Of a stretch of DNA of 64,000 bases, positions 35,070-43,604 are shown in pieces. Source of the DNA: CAVXEH01 sp963805645 (lineage in GTDB: Bacteria; Chloroflexota; Limnocylindria; QHBO01); assembly GCA_963805645.1 (NCBI GenBank), contig CAWDVA010000005.1:372001-436000 (forward strand), given 5' to 3'. The number at the start of each line of letters is the position of its first letter. Within the stretch, counting starts at the first letter, position 1. Under the pieces are notes generated by a model, which ran no database searches, was not told the DNA's origin, and saw only the letters and a program-made list of their open reading frames with translations. A program made the translations under genes and the position numbers.

Positions 35070-35104
35070 GTTTGTGTTGCTTTCTCACAAACGTGTGGTA
35101 CGCT
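35070..35104 (+). promoter_or_regulatory. xylAB promoter overlapped by an inverted-repeat operator
   Basis: GTTTGTG-N9-CACAAAC (35070-35092) is a perfect 7+7 inverted repeat. A -35-like TTGCTT (35077-35082) lies in its spacer and a -10-like TACGCT (35099-35104) follows after 16 bp, so a bound repressor would cover the promoter. This suits the ROK/XylR-type regulator encoded at 41569. Half-sites of the same kind (TTTGTG, TTTGTC) recur ahead of that regulator. Confidence 0.65.
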
Positions 35105-35149
35105 CGTTCGTGATCGACGCACGACCTGGTGCGGCGCAGGAGGGTGCAC

Positions 35150-36499
35150 GTGGACGGTGACTTCTTCACGGATGTCAGGGAACCGATCCCCTACTCCGGG
35201 CTCGATTCGGACGATCCGTTTTCCTACAAGGTCTATGACCCCGATCGCATGGTGCTCGGCAGGCGCATGGAGGATCACCTGCGCATCGCCGTCTGCCTCT
35301 GGCATTCGTTCAACTGGCCCGGATCCGACGTGTTCGGCTCCGGGACCTTCGACCGTCCATGGCTGGACGCGTCGCTCGAGCCCATGGCAGCCGCGCGGAC
35401 CAAGGTCGCGGCCGCGTTCGAGTTCCTCACCAAGCTCGGCACGCCCTACTTCTGCTTCCATGATCGCGACGTCGCCCCCGAGGGGCGCACCTTCGCCGAG
35501 ACCCGTGGCAACCTCGATGCCATGGTGGGCGAGATCGAGACCCACATGGCGCGCACCGGCAAGCGCCTGCTGTGGGGAACGGCCAACCTCTTCAGCCACC
35601 CGCGGTACGCCGCCGGGGCCGCCACCAACCCGGATCCGGAGGTGTTCGCCTACGCCGCCGCCCAGGTGAAGGACATGCTGGAGGCGACCCATCGGCTCGG
35701 AGGGGAGAACTACGTCCTGTGGGGCGGCCGCGAGGGCTACGAGACGCTCCTGAACACGGATCTCGCCCACGAGGAGCAACAGCTGGCCCGCTTCCTGACG
35801 CTGGTCGCCGAGCACAAGCACCGCATCGGCTTCAGCGGCACCCTTCTCATCGAGCCGAAGCCCCAGGAGCCCACCAAGCATCAGTACGACTACGACGTCG
35901 GGACCGTGCTCGGGTTCCTCACGCGCCACGACCTTGCCGACGAGTACCGGGTCAACATCGAGGTGAATCACGCGACCCTCGCCGGCCACAGCTTCCACCA
36001 CGAGGTGGCGCTGGCCATGGCGAGCGGGACCTTCGGCAGCATCGACGTGAACCGCGGGGACTACCAGAACGGCTGGGACACGGATCAGTTCCCGAACTCC
36101 GTGGACGAGCTCTCGCTGGCGCTGTTCGAGATCCTGCGCGGCGGAGGCTTCACCACCGGCGGTTTCAACTTCGACACCAAGCTGCGGCGCCAGAGCATGG
36201 CCCGCAGCGACCTGTTCCACGCCCACATCGGCGGGATCGACACGCTGGCCCGGGCCCTGCTGGTGGCGGCGGACATGCTGTCGGCGGGTGACCTCCAGGC
36301 GCTCAAGGACGAGCGCTACGCCGGCTGGTCCGGCGAGCTCGGCTCGGCGATCCTGGACGGCCAGCGCACCCTCGCCGACCTGGAGGCAGAGGTGGCGGCA
36401 GGCGGGATCGATCCGCGGCCGGTGTCGGGCCAGCAGGAGCGGCTCGAGAACATCGTCAACCAGCGAATCTGGACAGCCGACCGCAGCGACCGAACCTGA
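35150..36499 (+). CDS. xylA: Xylose isomerase
   Basis: Converts D-xylose to D-xylulose, first step of pentose catabolism. The 449-residue protein has the metal and substrate sites YFCFHDRDVAPEG (His-Asp), ENYVLWGGREGYE, LLIEPKPQEPTKHQYDYD (Glu-Lys), NIEVNHATLAGHSFHHE, GSIDVNRGDYQNGWDTDQFP and FNFDTKLRR. This is a class II (long) enzyme by its N-terminal LDSDDPFSYKVYDP extension. The GTG at 35150 has AGGAGG 7 bp upstream; earlier GTGs overlap that ribosome site. Operon with xylB, which follows after 3 bp; expression should respond to the operator at 35070-35092. Confidence 0.96.
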   Translation: MDGDFFTDVREPIPYSGLDSDDPFSYKVYDPDRMVLGRRMEDHLRIAVCLWHSFNWPGSDVFGSGTFDRPWLDASLEPMAAARTKVAAAFEFLTKLGTPYFCFHDRDVAPEGRTFAETRGNLDAMVGEIETHMARTGKRLLWGTANLFSHPRYAAGAATNPDPEVFAYAAAQVKDMLEATHRLGGENYVLWGGREGYETLLNTDLAHEEQQLARFLTLVAEHKHRIGFSGTLLIEPKPQEPTKHQYDYDVGTVLGFLTRHDLADEYRVNIEVNHATLAGHSFHHEVALAMASGTFGSIDVNRGDYQNGWDTDQFPNSVDELSLALFEILRGGGFTTGGFNFDTKLRRQSMARSDLFHAHIGGIDTLARALLVAADMLSAGDLQALKDERYAGWSGELGSAILDGQRTLADLEAEVAAGGIDPRPVSGQQERLENIVNQRIWTADRSDRT

Positions 36500-36502
36500 C
36501 CG

Positions 36503-37993
36503 ATGGCGCTCGTCCTGGGGATCGACGTCTCGACCACGGCGACGAAGGCGGTCCTGGTCGACGGCACCGGAACCGTCCGCGGCGTGGGAACCGCGGAGTA
36601 CGGCCTCTCGACTCCGCGGCCGTTGTGGAGCGAGCAGGATCCGGCGCTGTGGTGGGCGGCCACGCAGGAGGCGATTCCACGGTCGCTCGCCGCCGCGGGG
36701 GCCACCGGCGATGACGTCGAGGCAGTGGGCCTGACCGGCCAGATGCACGGTGCCGTGCTCCTCGACCGGGACGGTTCCGTCATCCGGCCCGCGATCCTGT
36801 GGAACGACCAGCGAACCGGCGCGGAGTGCGACGAGATCCGCGCCCGGGTCGGCCTCGAACGGCTCATCGAGCTCACCGGCAACGACGCCCTGACCGGGTT
36901 CACCGCGCCGAAGCTGCTGTGGGTCCGCAACCACGAGCCGGATGCCTGGCGGCGCCTCGCGACGGTCCTGCTGCCCAAGGACGAGGTGCGCCGCCAGCTG
37001 ACCGGCGACGTGGCCATGGACGTCGCCGACGGTTCGGGGACGCTGCTCTTCGACCTTGCGGCACGCACCTGGTCACCGGAGGTGCTCTCGGCACTGGAGC
37101 TCGACCCGGGGTGGTTCCCGCCGACCTTCGAGGGGCCTGCCGTCACCGGCCGGCTCACCACGGCGGCGGCAGCCGCCACCGGGCTCCGCGCCGGCACGCC
37201 GGTCGTGGCGGGCGGCGGGGACCAGGCGGCAAACGGCGTCGGCGTGGGCGCCATCGACGAGGGCGTCGTGGCGCTCTCGCTGGGGACCTCGGGGGTCATC
37301 TTCGCAGCCACCCGCTCCCCCATCCGTGAGGCAAGGGGGCGCGTCCACGCCTTCTGCCACGCCGTGCCCGGACGGTGGCACCTGATGTCGGTGATGCTCT
37401 CGGCGGCCGGCAGCTTCCGCTGGTTCCGGGACGCCCTGGCGCCGGGAGAGGCCTTCGGCGACCTCGCCGCCTCGGCCGAGCCGGTCGCGGCGGCCACCGA
37501 GGGGCTGCACTTCCTCCCCTATCTCACCGGAGAGCGGAGCCCGTACCCCGACCCGGAGGCGCGCGGCGCGTTCGTGGGACTCACGACGGCTCATGACCGC
37601 CGGCACCTGGTCCGCGCAGTGCTCGAGGGCGTCGCGTTTGGCCTGCGGGACGGACTCGACCTGATGCTCGCGGCCGGGATGCCCCGACCGGCACAGATCC
37701 GCGCCTCGGGTGGCGGCCTGGCCAGCGCGACCTGGCGCCAGATCCTCGCCGACGTCCTCGACGTGGAGCTGGTCACCCCCTCGACGACCGAGGGCGCCGC
37801 GTTCGGAGCGGCGACGCTGGCCGCGGTGGGTGCCGGCTGGTTCGCGGACGTCTCCGCCGCGACCGAGGCGCTGGTGCGGACGTCGCCCGCGGCCGCGCCG
37901 GACCCGGGGCGTGCGGCCACCTACGCCGACGCCCACGCCGCGTTCCGCGAGCTCTACCCCGCGCTGGCGCCGTCGTTCCACCGGGCGCCCTGA
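36503..37993 (+). CDS. xylB: Xylulokinase
   Basis: Phosphorylates D-xylulose to D-xylulose 5-phosphate for the pentose phosphate pathway. The 496-residue FGGY-family protein starts VLGIDVSTTATKAVLVD, with the phosphate-binding DxSTxxxKA, has LTGQMHGAVLLD and RPAILWNDQRTGAE, the LSLGTSGVIF nucleotide region, YLTGERSPYPDPEARGAFVG and the C-terminal GGGLASATWRQI. ATG at 36503, 3 bp after the xylA stop. It converges on the ABC ATPase gene (17 bp). Confidence 0.95.
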   Translation: MALVLGIDVSTTATKAVLVDGTGTVRGVGTAEYGLSTPRPLWSEQDPALWWAATQEAIPRSLAAAGATGDDVEAVGLTGQMHGAVLLDRDGSVIRPAILWNDQRTGAECDEIRARVGLERLIELTGNDALTGFTAPKLLWVRNHEPDAWRRLATVLLPKDEVRRQLTGDVAMDVADGSGTLLFDLAARTWSPEVLSALELDPGWFPPTFEGPAVTGRLTTAAAAATGLRAGTPVVAGGGDQAANGVGVGAIDEGVVALSLGTSGVIFAATRSPIREARGRVHAFCHAVPGRWHLMSVMLSAAGSFRWFRDALAPGEAFGDLAASAEPVAAATEGLHFLPYLTGERSPYPDPEARGAFVGLTTAHDRRHLVRAVLEGVAFGLRDGLDLMLAAGMPRPAQIRASGGGLASATWRQILADVLDVELVTPSTTEGAAFGAATLAAVGAGWFADVSAATEALVRTSPAAAPDPGRAATYADAHAAFRELYPALAPSFHRAP

Positions 37994-38010
37994 GCGCCGG
38001 GGGCGGTCGT

Positions 38011-38832
38011 CTAGCTGACGGGGAACTCCCGTTCCTCGGCGGTGGGCTCGGCCTGGTCGCCGCCCATGATGATCATGGCCAGCACCTCGTCCGGCGCCAC
38101 CTCCTCGCGCCGCACGGTCTTCACCAGCCTGCCGTGGTACATCACGCTGATCCGGTCGGACAGGTCGAAGACGTCGTGGATGTCGTGGCTGACCAGGAAG
38201 ATGCCAATCCCCTCCGACTTGAGCTGCCGGATCAGGTCGCGCACCTGCTCCGTCTCCGCCGGACCGAGCGCGGCGGTGGGCTCATCCATGATCAGGATCC
38301 GGGCGTTGAAGTGAACGGCCCGGGCGATGGCCACCGACTGCCGCTGGCCGCCGGACAGTGACATGACCGGCGTCTTGAAGTTGGAGAAGTTCGGGTTGAG
38401 CCGATGCATGACCTCGCGGGTGGCGGCCTCCATCGCGCCGTCGTTCAGCCCGCCAATCAGGCTCGTGATCTCGCGCCCCAGGAACAGGTTGCCCGCCGCG
38501 TCGATGTTCTCGGCGAGGGCGAGCGTCTGGTAAATGGTCTCGATGCCCAGCCGCTGCGCATCTCGTGGATTCGAGATCTGGACCCGTTTCCCATCGATGC
38601 TGATCTGGCCCGCGTCGGCCGGGTGAGCTCCGGAGAGCACCCGCATCAGGGTCGTCTTGCCGGCACCGTTGTGGCCGACCATCCCAACGACCTCACCCCT
38701 CATGAGGTCCACGCTCACGTCGTCCACGGCATGAACTCCGCCGAACGAGACGTGGATGTTGTCCATCTGGACAAGGGGTGTAGCCGGGGCCTCGGTCACG
38801 CCGGTCATGGTCTTGCCTTCCTCTTCGCTCAC
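38011..38832 (-). CDS. Sugar ABC transporter ATP-binding protein, single-domain (FrcA/XylG-like)
   Basis: ATPase of a pentose/ribose-type importer. The 273-residue protein contains one nucleotide-binding domain: Walker A GHNGAGKTT, Q loop, signature LSGGQRQSVAIARAV, Walker B ILIMDEPTAALGP and switch HDIHDVF. Most XylG/RbsA homologues have two fused domains; the single-domain FrcA form works as a homodimer. The GTG at 38832 overlaps the permease stop (GTGA); an ATG at 38808 with GAGGAAGG in front is the alternative. Last gene of an SBP-permease-ATPase operon that converges on xylAB. Confidence 0.9.
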   Translation of the reverse strand: MSEEEGKTMTGVTEAPATPLVQMDNIHVSFGGVHAVDDVSVDLMRGEVVGMVGHNGAGKTTLMRVLSGAHPADAGQISIDGKRVQISNPRDAQRLGIETIYQTLALAENIDAAGNLFLGREITSLIGGLNDGAMEAATREVMHRLNPNFSNFKTPVMSLSGGQRQSVAIARAVHFNARILIMDEPTAALGPAETEQVRDLIRQLKSEGIGIFLVSHDIHDVFDLSDRISVMYHGRLVKTVRREEVAPDEVLAMIIMGGDQAEPTAEEREFPVS

Positions 38833-40157
38833 CGTCGGGGACCCCGCCGGCGCGTGTACGCATCGAATGCGACGGCCAGAATCAGCACGATGCCGGCCGC
38901 GACGTTCTGGCCGGGCGAGTTCACGCCCGAGAAGCTCAAGCCGTACTTGAGCGAGGCCATGACGAACGCGCCAAGCACGGCGCCGGGGATGGTGCCGATG
39001 CCGCCGGAGAACGAGGTCCCGCCGACCACCGCGGCGGCGATGACGTAGAGCTCATAGCTGACCCCGATATCGAGGGTCGCTCCGTTGAGGCGCGCAGCGG
39101 CGACCGCCGCGGCCAGCGCGCACAGGACGCCCATGAGGATGAAGGTCTTCATGATCGTCCAGCGCGTGTTGATGCCGGCGAGCTCGGCTGCATCCGGGTT
39201 CCCGCCGTAGGCATAGACGTAGCGGCCGAAGCTGCGTCGGTTGGCCAGCCAGCCCATGGCCAGGGTCACGCCGATGAGTATCATGATCGGGATCGGGAAC
39301 CCCGCCGAGATCTTCAGCCCGCCCGCTGGTTCGGTGATTCCATGCTCCAGTGCGTACTGGTGCGCGAGGCCCGATGGCCAGTAGTTGCCGTTGGCGAAGA
39401 AGGTCAGGCCCATGATCGCGGCGCACGCCACCACGCCGAGCATGGCCGTCGCCCATATGGGGCGGACCGGGAAGCCGAAGCGTTGACGCTGGCGACGGCG
39501 GTTGGCGAGCAGCGCGACAACAGCAGCACAGCCGATGATGCCGACGGCCCAGGTCAGCGTCCCCCCGATGGATCCTTCGGATCCACCGTTCATGAGCTGG
39601 AAGGTGGGATCCAACCCGGTCACGGCCGCCCCGCTGGAGAGATACCAGACGGCCCCCCGGATGGAGAGCAGGCCGCCGAGGGTCACCACGAACGACGGGA
39701 CGCCGACATAGGCGACGATGAATCCCTGGACCGCGCCAAAGCCGGCACCGATGCCGATCCCCATGGCGAGCGCGATGAGCCAGCGGAACGGGAAGTCGGG
39801 ACCCATGCCCAGGACGTTGGGCAGCCAGTCGGTCATCAGCAGCGCGTAGCTCATCGCGACGAAGCCCGTCAGCGATCCGACCGAGAGGTCGATATTCCGC
39901 GAGACGATGACCAGGACCATCCCGGTGGCGATGATGGCCACGCTCGTGGCCTGGATCGCCAGGGTCACCATGTTGTTCGGGGTGAAGAACTTGCCGCCGT
40001 TCAGGATGTTGAAGCCGAGCAGGATGATGGCGAGCGCCACCAGCATGCCGAAGGTACGGAGATCGATCTCCGTCTCACGGAAGCGTCGGTTGATCCGGGC
40101 ACGCAACGAAGGCTGTGCAGGATCCGAAACCGGGTTCGCGGCAGCCACGTTGGTCAC
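38829..40157 (-). CDS. xylH: Sugar ABC transporter permease (XylH-like)
   Basis: Membrane component of the pentose importer. The 442-residue protein is highly hydrophobic with about ten to eleven helices and the family motifs SRNIDLSVGSLTGFVA, FVVTLGGLLSIRGAVWYLSSG, GNPDAAELAGINTRWTIMKTFILMG (first 20: GNPDAAELAGINTRWTIMKT) and the SGGIGTIPGAVLGA EAA-like loop. An extended insertion near residues 195-270 matches XylH rather than RbsC. ATG at 40157; 93 bp separate it from the binding-protein gene and contain a perfect hairpin. Confidence 0.9.
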   Translation of the reverse strand: MTNVAAANPVSDPAQPSLRARINRRFRETEIDLRTFGMLVALAIILLGFNILNGGKFFTPNNMVTLAIQATSVAIIATGMVLVIVSRNIDLSVGSLTGFVAMSYALLMTDWLPNVLGMGPDFPFRWLIALAMGIGIGAGFGAVQGFIVAYVGVPSFVVTLGGLLSIRGAVWYLSSGAAVTGLDPTFQLMNGGSEGSIGGTLTWAVGIIGCAAVVALLANRRRQRQRFGFPVRPIWATAMLGVVACAAIMGLTFFANGNYWPSGLAHQYALEHGITEPAGGLKISAGFPIPIMILIGVTLAMGWLANRRSFGRYVYAYGGNPDAAELAGINTRWTIMKTFILMGVLCALAAAVAAARLNGATLDIGVSYELYVIAAAVVGGTSFSGGIGTIPGAVLGAFVMASLKYGLSFSGVNSPGQNVAAGIVLILAVAFDAYTRRRGPRR

Positions 40158-40184
40158 GACAGCGCTCCTCGTGCAGGTCAGATG

Positions 40185-40219
40185 GGTCTGCGCCCCCGGG
40201 AGCCCCGGGGGCGCAGACC
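40185..40219 (-). repeat. Perfect 16-bp hairpin between xylF and xylH
   Basis: Arms 40185-40200 and 40204-40219 are exact reverse complements with a 3-nt loop, very GC-rich, about 32 nt after the stop of the upstream gene. No U-run follows on the minus strand, so it probably protects the upstream mRNA 3' end or partially attenuates rather than fully terminating. Confidence 0.8.
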
Positions 40220-40250
40220 GGGCCTAGGTCACACGCTCAAGCAGCGACCC

Positions 40251-41426
40251 CTATAGGCCGCAGGCCTTCGCGCCTGGATCCGAAGAGGTGACACCGTTGC
40301 AGATGTCGTCCTTGGTCACCCACCAGCCGGCCGACATGACATCGCTGAGGTTGTCAGCGGTGATCGGCGTGGGCTGCAGGATGAACGACTTCACCGTGTT
40401 GTTCCCGGGGGTCTTGAAGTCCGTGGGACTGCTGCCCCCGTTGGTCGGCGCGACCGACGCGCCGATGCTGATCGACAGGTCAGCCATGGACTTGCCCTGG
40501 CACAGTCCGAGCGCCGCCTGGCCGGCAGCCTTGCCGAGCTCGTTGGCGTTCTTCCAGACGTCCACGTACTGCTTGCCCAGCGCGACGTTGTTCAGGTTGG
40601 CCTTGTCGCCGTCCTGGCCGCTCAGGGGCGGGAATCCGTAGCTCTTGGACGTGAGGGCACCCACGACGCCCAGTGCCGTGCTGTCATTCTCGGCAAGGAT
40701 CGCGTCGATGGTGTTTCCATCGGCCTTGGCCTTGTCGATGATGGCTTCCATGTTGGACTGGGCCGTCTCGGTCGCCCAGGCATCGGTATAGGTGCCGTAG
40801 TCCTCGGGATAGTTGCTGCCGGACTGGTTCAGAACCTTGATGTCGCCTGAGTCGATCTTGTCCTTCAGGCCGGCATCCGCCCAGCCCTGGGGCAGGAACG
40901 TCGATGCGTTTGGATCGCCAGGGTCACCCTTGATCAGGACATAGTTGCCGGTCGGGACCTTGTCCAGGACGGCCTTGGCCTCGGCCTCACCGACCTTCAC
41001 GTTGTCGAACGTGATGTACAGGATGTTCGGGTCCTCGATCAGGCGGTCATAGGCAATGACCGGGATGCCTGCATCCTGCGCCTTCTTGACGGCGGGCAGG
41101 ATTGCAGTCGTGTCCTGGGCGAGCAGGATCAGGACCTTGGCGCCCTTCGAGATGAGGGTGTCGACGTCGGTCAGCTGCTGCTCGTTGCTCAGGTTTGCGT
41201 CGGCGTCGATGTAGGTGCCACCGGCGGCCTCAACGGTGTTCTTGATGTTCGGCTGGTCCGCAGCGGCCCAGCGGGGCTGCTGATAGTTGTTCCAGGACAC
41301 GGCAACGACGCAGTCGCTGCCGACCGAGCCGACCGCGCTGCCGCTGCTGCCGCCATTGTTGGAGCTGCAGCCGGCCATCACGATCACCGCGACGCCAAGC
41401 ACTGCCGCCAACCTTCGAATGCTCAT
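40251..41426 (-). CDS. xylF: Xylose-type ABC transporter substrate-binding lipoprotein
   Basis: Captures a pentose outside the membrane. The 391-residue protein has a lipoprotein signal with lipobox VMAGC (Cys at about residue 20), a Ser/Gly linker, then a periplasmic-binding-protein type 1 fold: SKGAKVLILLAQDTTAILPAVKKAQDAGIPVIAYDRLIED (first 20: SKGAKVLILLAQDTTAILPA), YVLIKGDPGDPNASTF, and DAILAENDSTALGVVGALTS. These stretches resemble XylF. ATG at 41426 follows GAGGAGAGGA. It is first in the SBP-permease-ATPase operon; the inverted repeat at 41457-41475 lies upstream. Confidence 0.93.
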   Translation of the reverse strand: MSIRRLAAVLGVAVIVMAGCSSNNGGSSGSAVGSVGSDCVVAVSWNNYQQPRWAAADQPNIKNTVEAAGGTYIDADANLSNEQQLTDVDTLISKGAKVLILLAQDTTAILPAVKKAQDAGIPVIAYDRLIEDPNILYITFDNVKVGEAEAKAVLDKVPTGNYVLIKGDPGDPNASTFLPQGWADAGLKDKIDSGDIKVLNQSGSNYPEDYGTYTDAWATETAQSNMEAIIDKAKADGNTIDAILAENDSTALGVVGALTSKSYGFPPLSGQDGDKANLNNVALGKQYVDVWKNANELGKAAGQAALGLCQGKSMADLSISIGASVAPTNGGSSPTDFKTPGNNTVKSFILQPTPITADNLSDVMSAGWWVTKDDICNGVTSSDPGAKACGL

Positions 41427-41456
41427 GTGTTGTCCTCTCCTCCGATGGTGGGTAGT

Positions 41457-41475
41457 GAACGCATCACCTGCGTTC
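41457..41475. promoter_or_regulatory. Inverted repeat upstream of xylF
   Basis: GAACGCA-TCACC-TGCGTTC is a perfect 7+7 repeat about 31 bp before the xylF start. It does not resemble the xylA operator, so it may bind another regulator or form a leader hairpin. Confidence 0.45.
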
Positions 41476-41568
41476 CAGTGAGCTATGTTCCCGTGAGGCC
41501 CCCTCCTCTCGTCCTCCAGCGTGCCGCGCCGCGCGTGGCGAGTACCTTACCCCTCCACTCGACCGATC

Positions 41569-42804
41569 TCATGCCGTCGCGGCCTCGATCGGAGCTCGTT
41601 GCCGCCCGAACCAGGCCGCCGGGTCGCGCAGGAGCGATTCGAATCCATGCTCCGCCGCACCAAGCAGCGGCGCATCTCCGCCGAGGACCGCGGGGACGAC
41701 CTCGACGTGCTCGCGGGCTGCCTCGAGCGCCCGACGCTCGAGCACCGCGTGCACAGTCTGCTCCACGAAGGGGTGCATGCGGCCGAAAAGTCCGCCAAGC
41801 ACCACCATCTGCGGGTTGAAGACGTTGACCAGACCGGCGAGGCCGATGCCGAGCCAGCGACCCACCTCCGCCAGCGCATCCAGCTCCCGCGATGATCCCT
41901 GGCCGGCCGAAGCAAGGATCGCGTCGACCCCGGCGCGACCGCCCGACGGACTGCGCCCGGCCCGGGTGAGCAGGGCGTGCTCGCCGATCTCGGTCTCCCA
42001 GCAGCCGATGGAACCGCATCGGCAGGGTCCTCCCTCCACGTTCACGGGCATGTGCCCCACCTCGCCGGCATACCCCTCCGAACCGTCGAGCGGGCGACCC
42101 CCGGTGATGATGCCACCCCCGACCCCCACCTCTCCCGAGATATACACCACGTCATCAACTCCCACGGCCGCACCCCGCCGATGCTCGGCAAGCGCCCCGA
42201 GATCAGCCTCGTTGGCCACGGAGACATCCACGCCCACGCCCAGGGCCCCGGTCAGCAGGGCCGCCAGCGGCACGTTGTGCCACGAGAGATTGGGAGCCAC
42301 GCGCACCTGGCCGTCGCCGCGGCGGACGACACCGACGACCCCGACGCTGACGGCCACCAGCGCATCCGGGTGGCTCACACGGCGCAGAACCGGGATCGCG
42401 AGCTCGGTGAGGTCGCCGACGATCTGGTCGACGGCGAGGTGGCCCCGGGGACGGTCGACCCGCCGGCGCTCGAGGACGTCTCCCCCGAACCCCACGAGGG
42501 CAGCCCCCAGGGAGTCGACGGCGATGTCCAGCGCCAGGACGACGGCTCGCTCCGGGTTCGGCTGCACGAGTGGTGACGGGCGGCCGGGAATGCCGGCTGT
42601 CGCGCTGCGCTCCTCGCTCGCGAGCCCGGCGGCGACGAACTCACCGATGAGACCGCGGATCGCGCTCCGCGTCAGCCCGGTGCGCGCGACGAGCTCGGAC
42701 CGCGACAGCGGACCGTGGAGGTGCAGCTCCGTTGCGATGGCGCTCAGGTTCGCGCGGCGCACCGTCTCGCTGCGCTGGCCAACCGCGTCCCGGGCCGTGA
42801 TCAC
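41569..42804 (-). CDS. ROK-family transcriptional repressor (XylR-like)
   Basis: Predicted sugar-responsive repressor of the pentose genes. The 411-residue protein has a winged HTH in residues ~15-75 (GPLSRSELVARTGLTRSAIRGL, first 20: GPLSRSELVARTGLTRSAIR) and a ROK kinase-like domain: VVLALDIAVDSLGAALVG, GEVGHMPVNVEGGPCRCGS and CRCGSIGCWETEIGE, whose Cys-x-Cys-G-x2-G-C with His is the ROK zinc site; the catalytic Asp of ROK kinases is not needed in repressors. GTG start at 42804. It is divergent from the SDR gene at 42890. Target: probably the perfect repeat before xylA. Confidence 0.9.
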   Translation of the reverse strand: MITARDAVGQRSETVRRANLSAIATELHLHGPLSRSELVARTGLTRSAIRGLIGEFVAAGLASEERSATAGIPGRPSPLVQPNPERAVVLALDIAVDSLGAALVGFGGDVLERRRVDRPRGHLAVDQIVGDLTELAIPVLRRVSHPDALVAVSVGVVGVVRRGDGQVRVAPNLSWHNVPLAALLTGALGVGVDVSVANEADLGALAEHRRGAAVGVDDVVYISGEVGVGGGIITGGRPLDGSEGYAGEVGHMPVNVEGGPCRCGSIGCWETEIGEHALLTRAGRSPSGGRAGVDAILASAGQGSSRELDALAEVGRWLGIGLAGLVNVFNPQMVVLGGLFGRMHPFVEQTVHAVLERRALEAAREHVEVVPAVLGGDAPLLGAAEHGFESLLRDPAAWFGRQRAPIEAATA

Positions 42805-42889
42805 CGCCGTTTTGTGATCCTCTCTTCCAAATGTTTGTCGTAGACTCTTACATCGGGCCGACGCGTGTCAAGACACGGAGGAGCGGAGA

Positions 42890-43597
42890 ATGGAAAACCT
42901 GGACGGCAAGGTAGCGCTGGTCACGGGTGCCAGCCGCGGCATCGGCGCCGCCGTGGCACGCGCCCTCTCCGAGCACGGCGTGCACCTCGGCCTGGCCTCG
43001 CGGAGCGGGGACGACCTGGGACTCGCGAACGTCGTGGCGCAGCCCGCGGACGTTCGCGACCCTGACGCGCTGGCGCGGATCGCCGCGGCGACCGCTGATC
43101 GGTTCGGGAAGCTCGACATCCTGGTGGTGAATGCCGGCGTGGGCGCCTATGGGCCGTTCCTCGACCTCCCGGCCGAGCACATCGAGGAGATGATCGACAT
43201 CAACGTGAAGGGGGCCATCTACTCGGTCCGCGCCGCGCTCCCCCACCTGCTGCGCAGCGAAGCGGCCGATGTCGTGACGATCGCCAGCGAAGCGGGCCGT
43301 CGCGGCCTGCCGTACGAAGCGGTGTACTGCGCATCGAAGTTCGCCCAGGTGGGGCTCACCAGCGCGCTGGATCACGAGCTGCGCGAGCAGGGTGTGCGCT
43401 GTACAAACGTCTGCCCGGGCGGCGTCGCCACCGACTTCGCCATGGGACGCGGGCGCACTCCCGAGATGCCGGCCCTGGCTGAGATGATGCATCCCGAGGA
43501 CGTGGCCGAGGCGGTGGTCTTCGTCCTGACCCGGCCGCGGACGCATCGGATCCTGGAGGTCGCCTTCCGACCGGTCAGCGAGCCGTCGTGGGGGTGA
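42890..43597 (+). CDS. Short-chain dehydrogenase/reductase
   Basis: NAD(P)-dependent oxidoreductase of 235 residues. TGASRGIGAAVARAL is the cofactor loop, NAGVGAYGPFLD the NAG motif, and the catalytic Ser and Tyr-x3-Lys are in IASEAGRRGLPYEAVYCASK. The C-terminus is short (VFVLTRPRTHRILEVAFRPV). It lies 7 bp before the Gfo/Idh gene and divergent from the ROK repressor, so it probably belongs to the pentose regulon. Substrate unknown; a sugar or polyol is only a guess. Confidence 0.9.
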   Translation: MENLDGKVALVTGASRGIGAAVARALSEHGVHLGLASRSGDDLGLANVVAQPADVRDPDALARIAAATADRFGKLDILVVNAGVGAYGPFLDLPAEHIEEMIDINVKGAIYSVRAALPHLLRSEAADVVTIASEAGRRGLPYEAVYCASKFAQVGLTSALDHELREQGVRCTNVCPGGVATDFAMGRGRTPEMPALAEMMHPEDVAEAVVFVLTRPRTHRILEVAFRPVSEPSWG

Positions 43598-43604
43598 GGC
43601 ACCG

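Noticed and set aside
34811..36934. Minus-strand open frame of 707 codons
   Set aside because: Antisense to xylA and xylB, with no motif and biased composition; a shadow of third-position GC bias.
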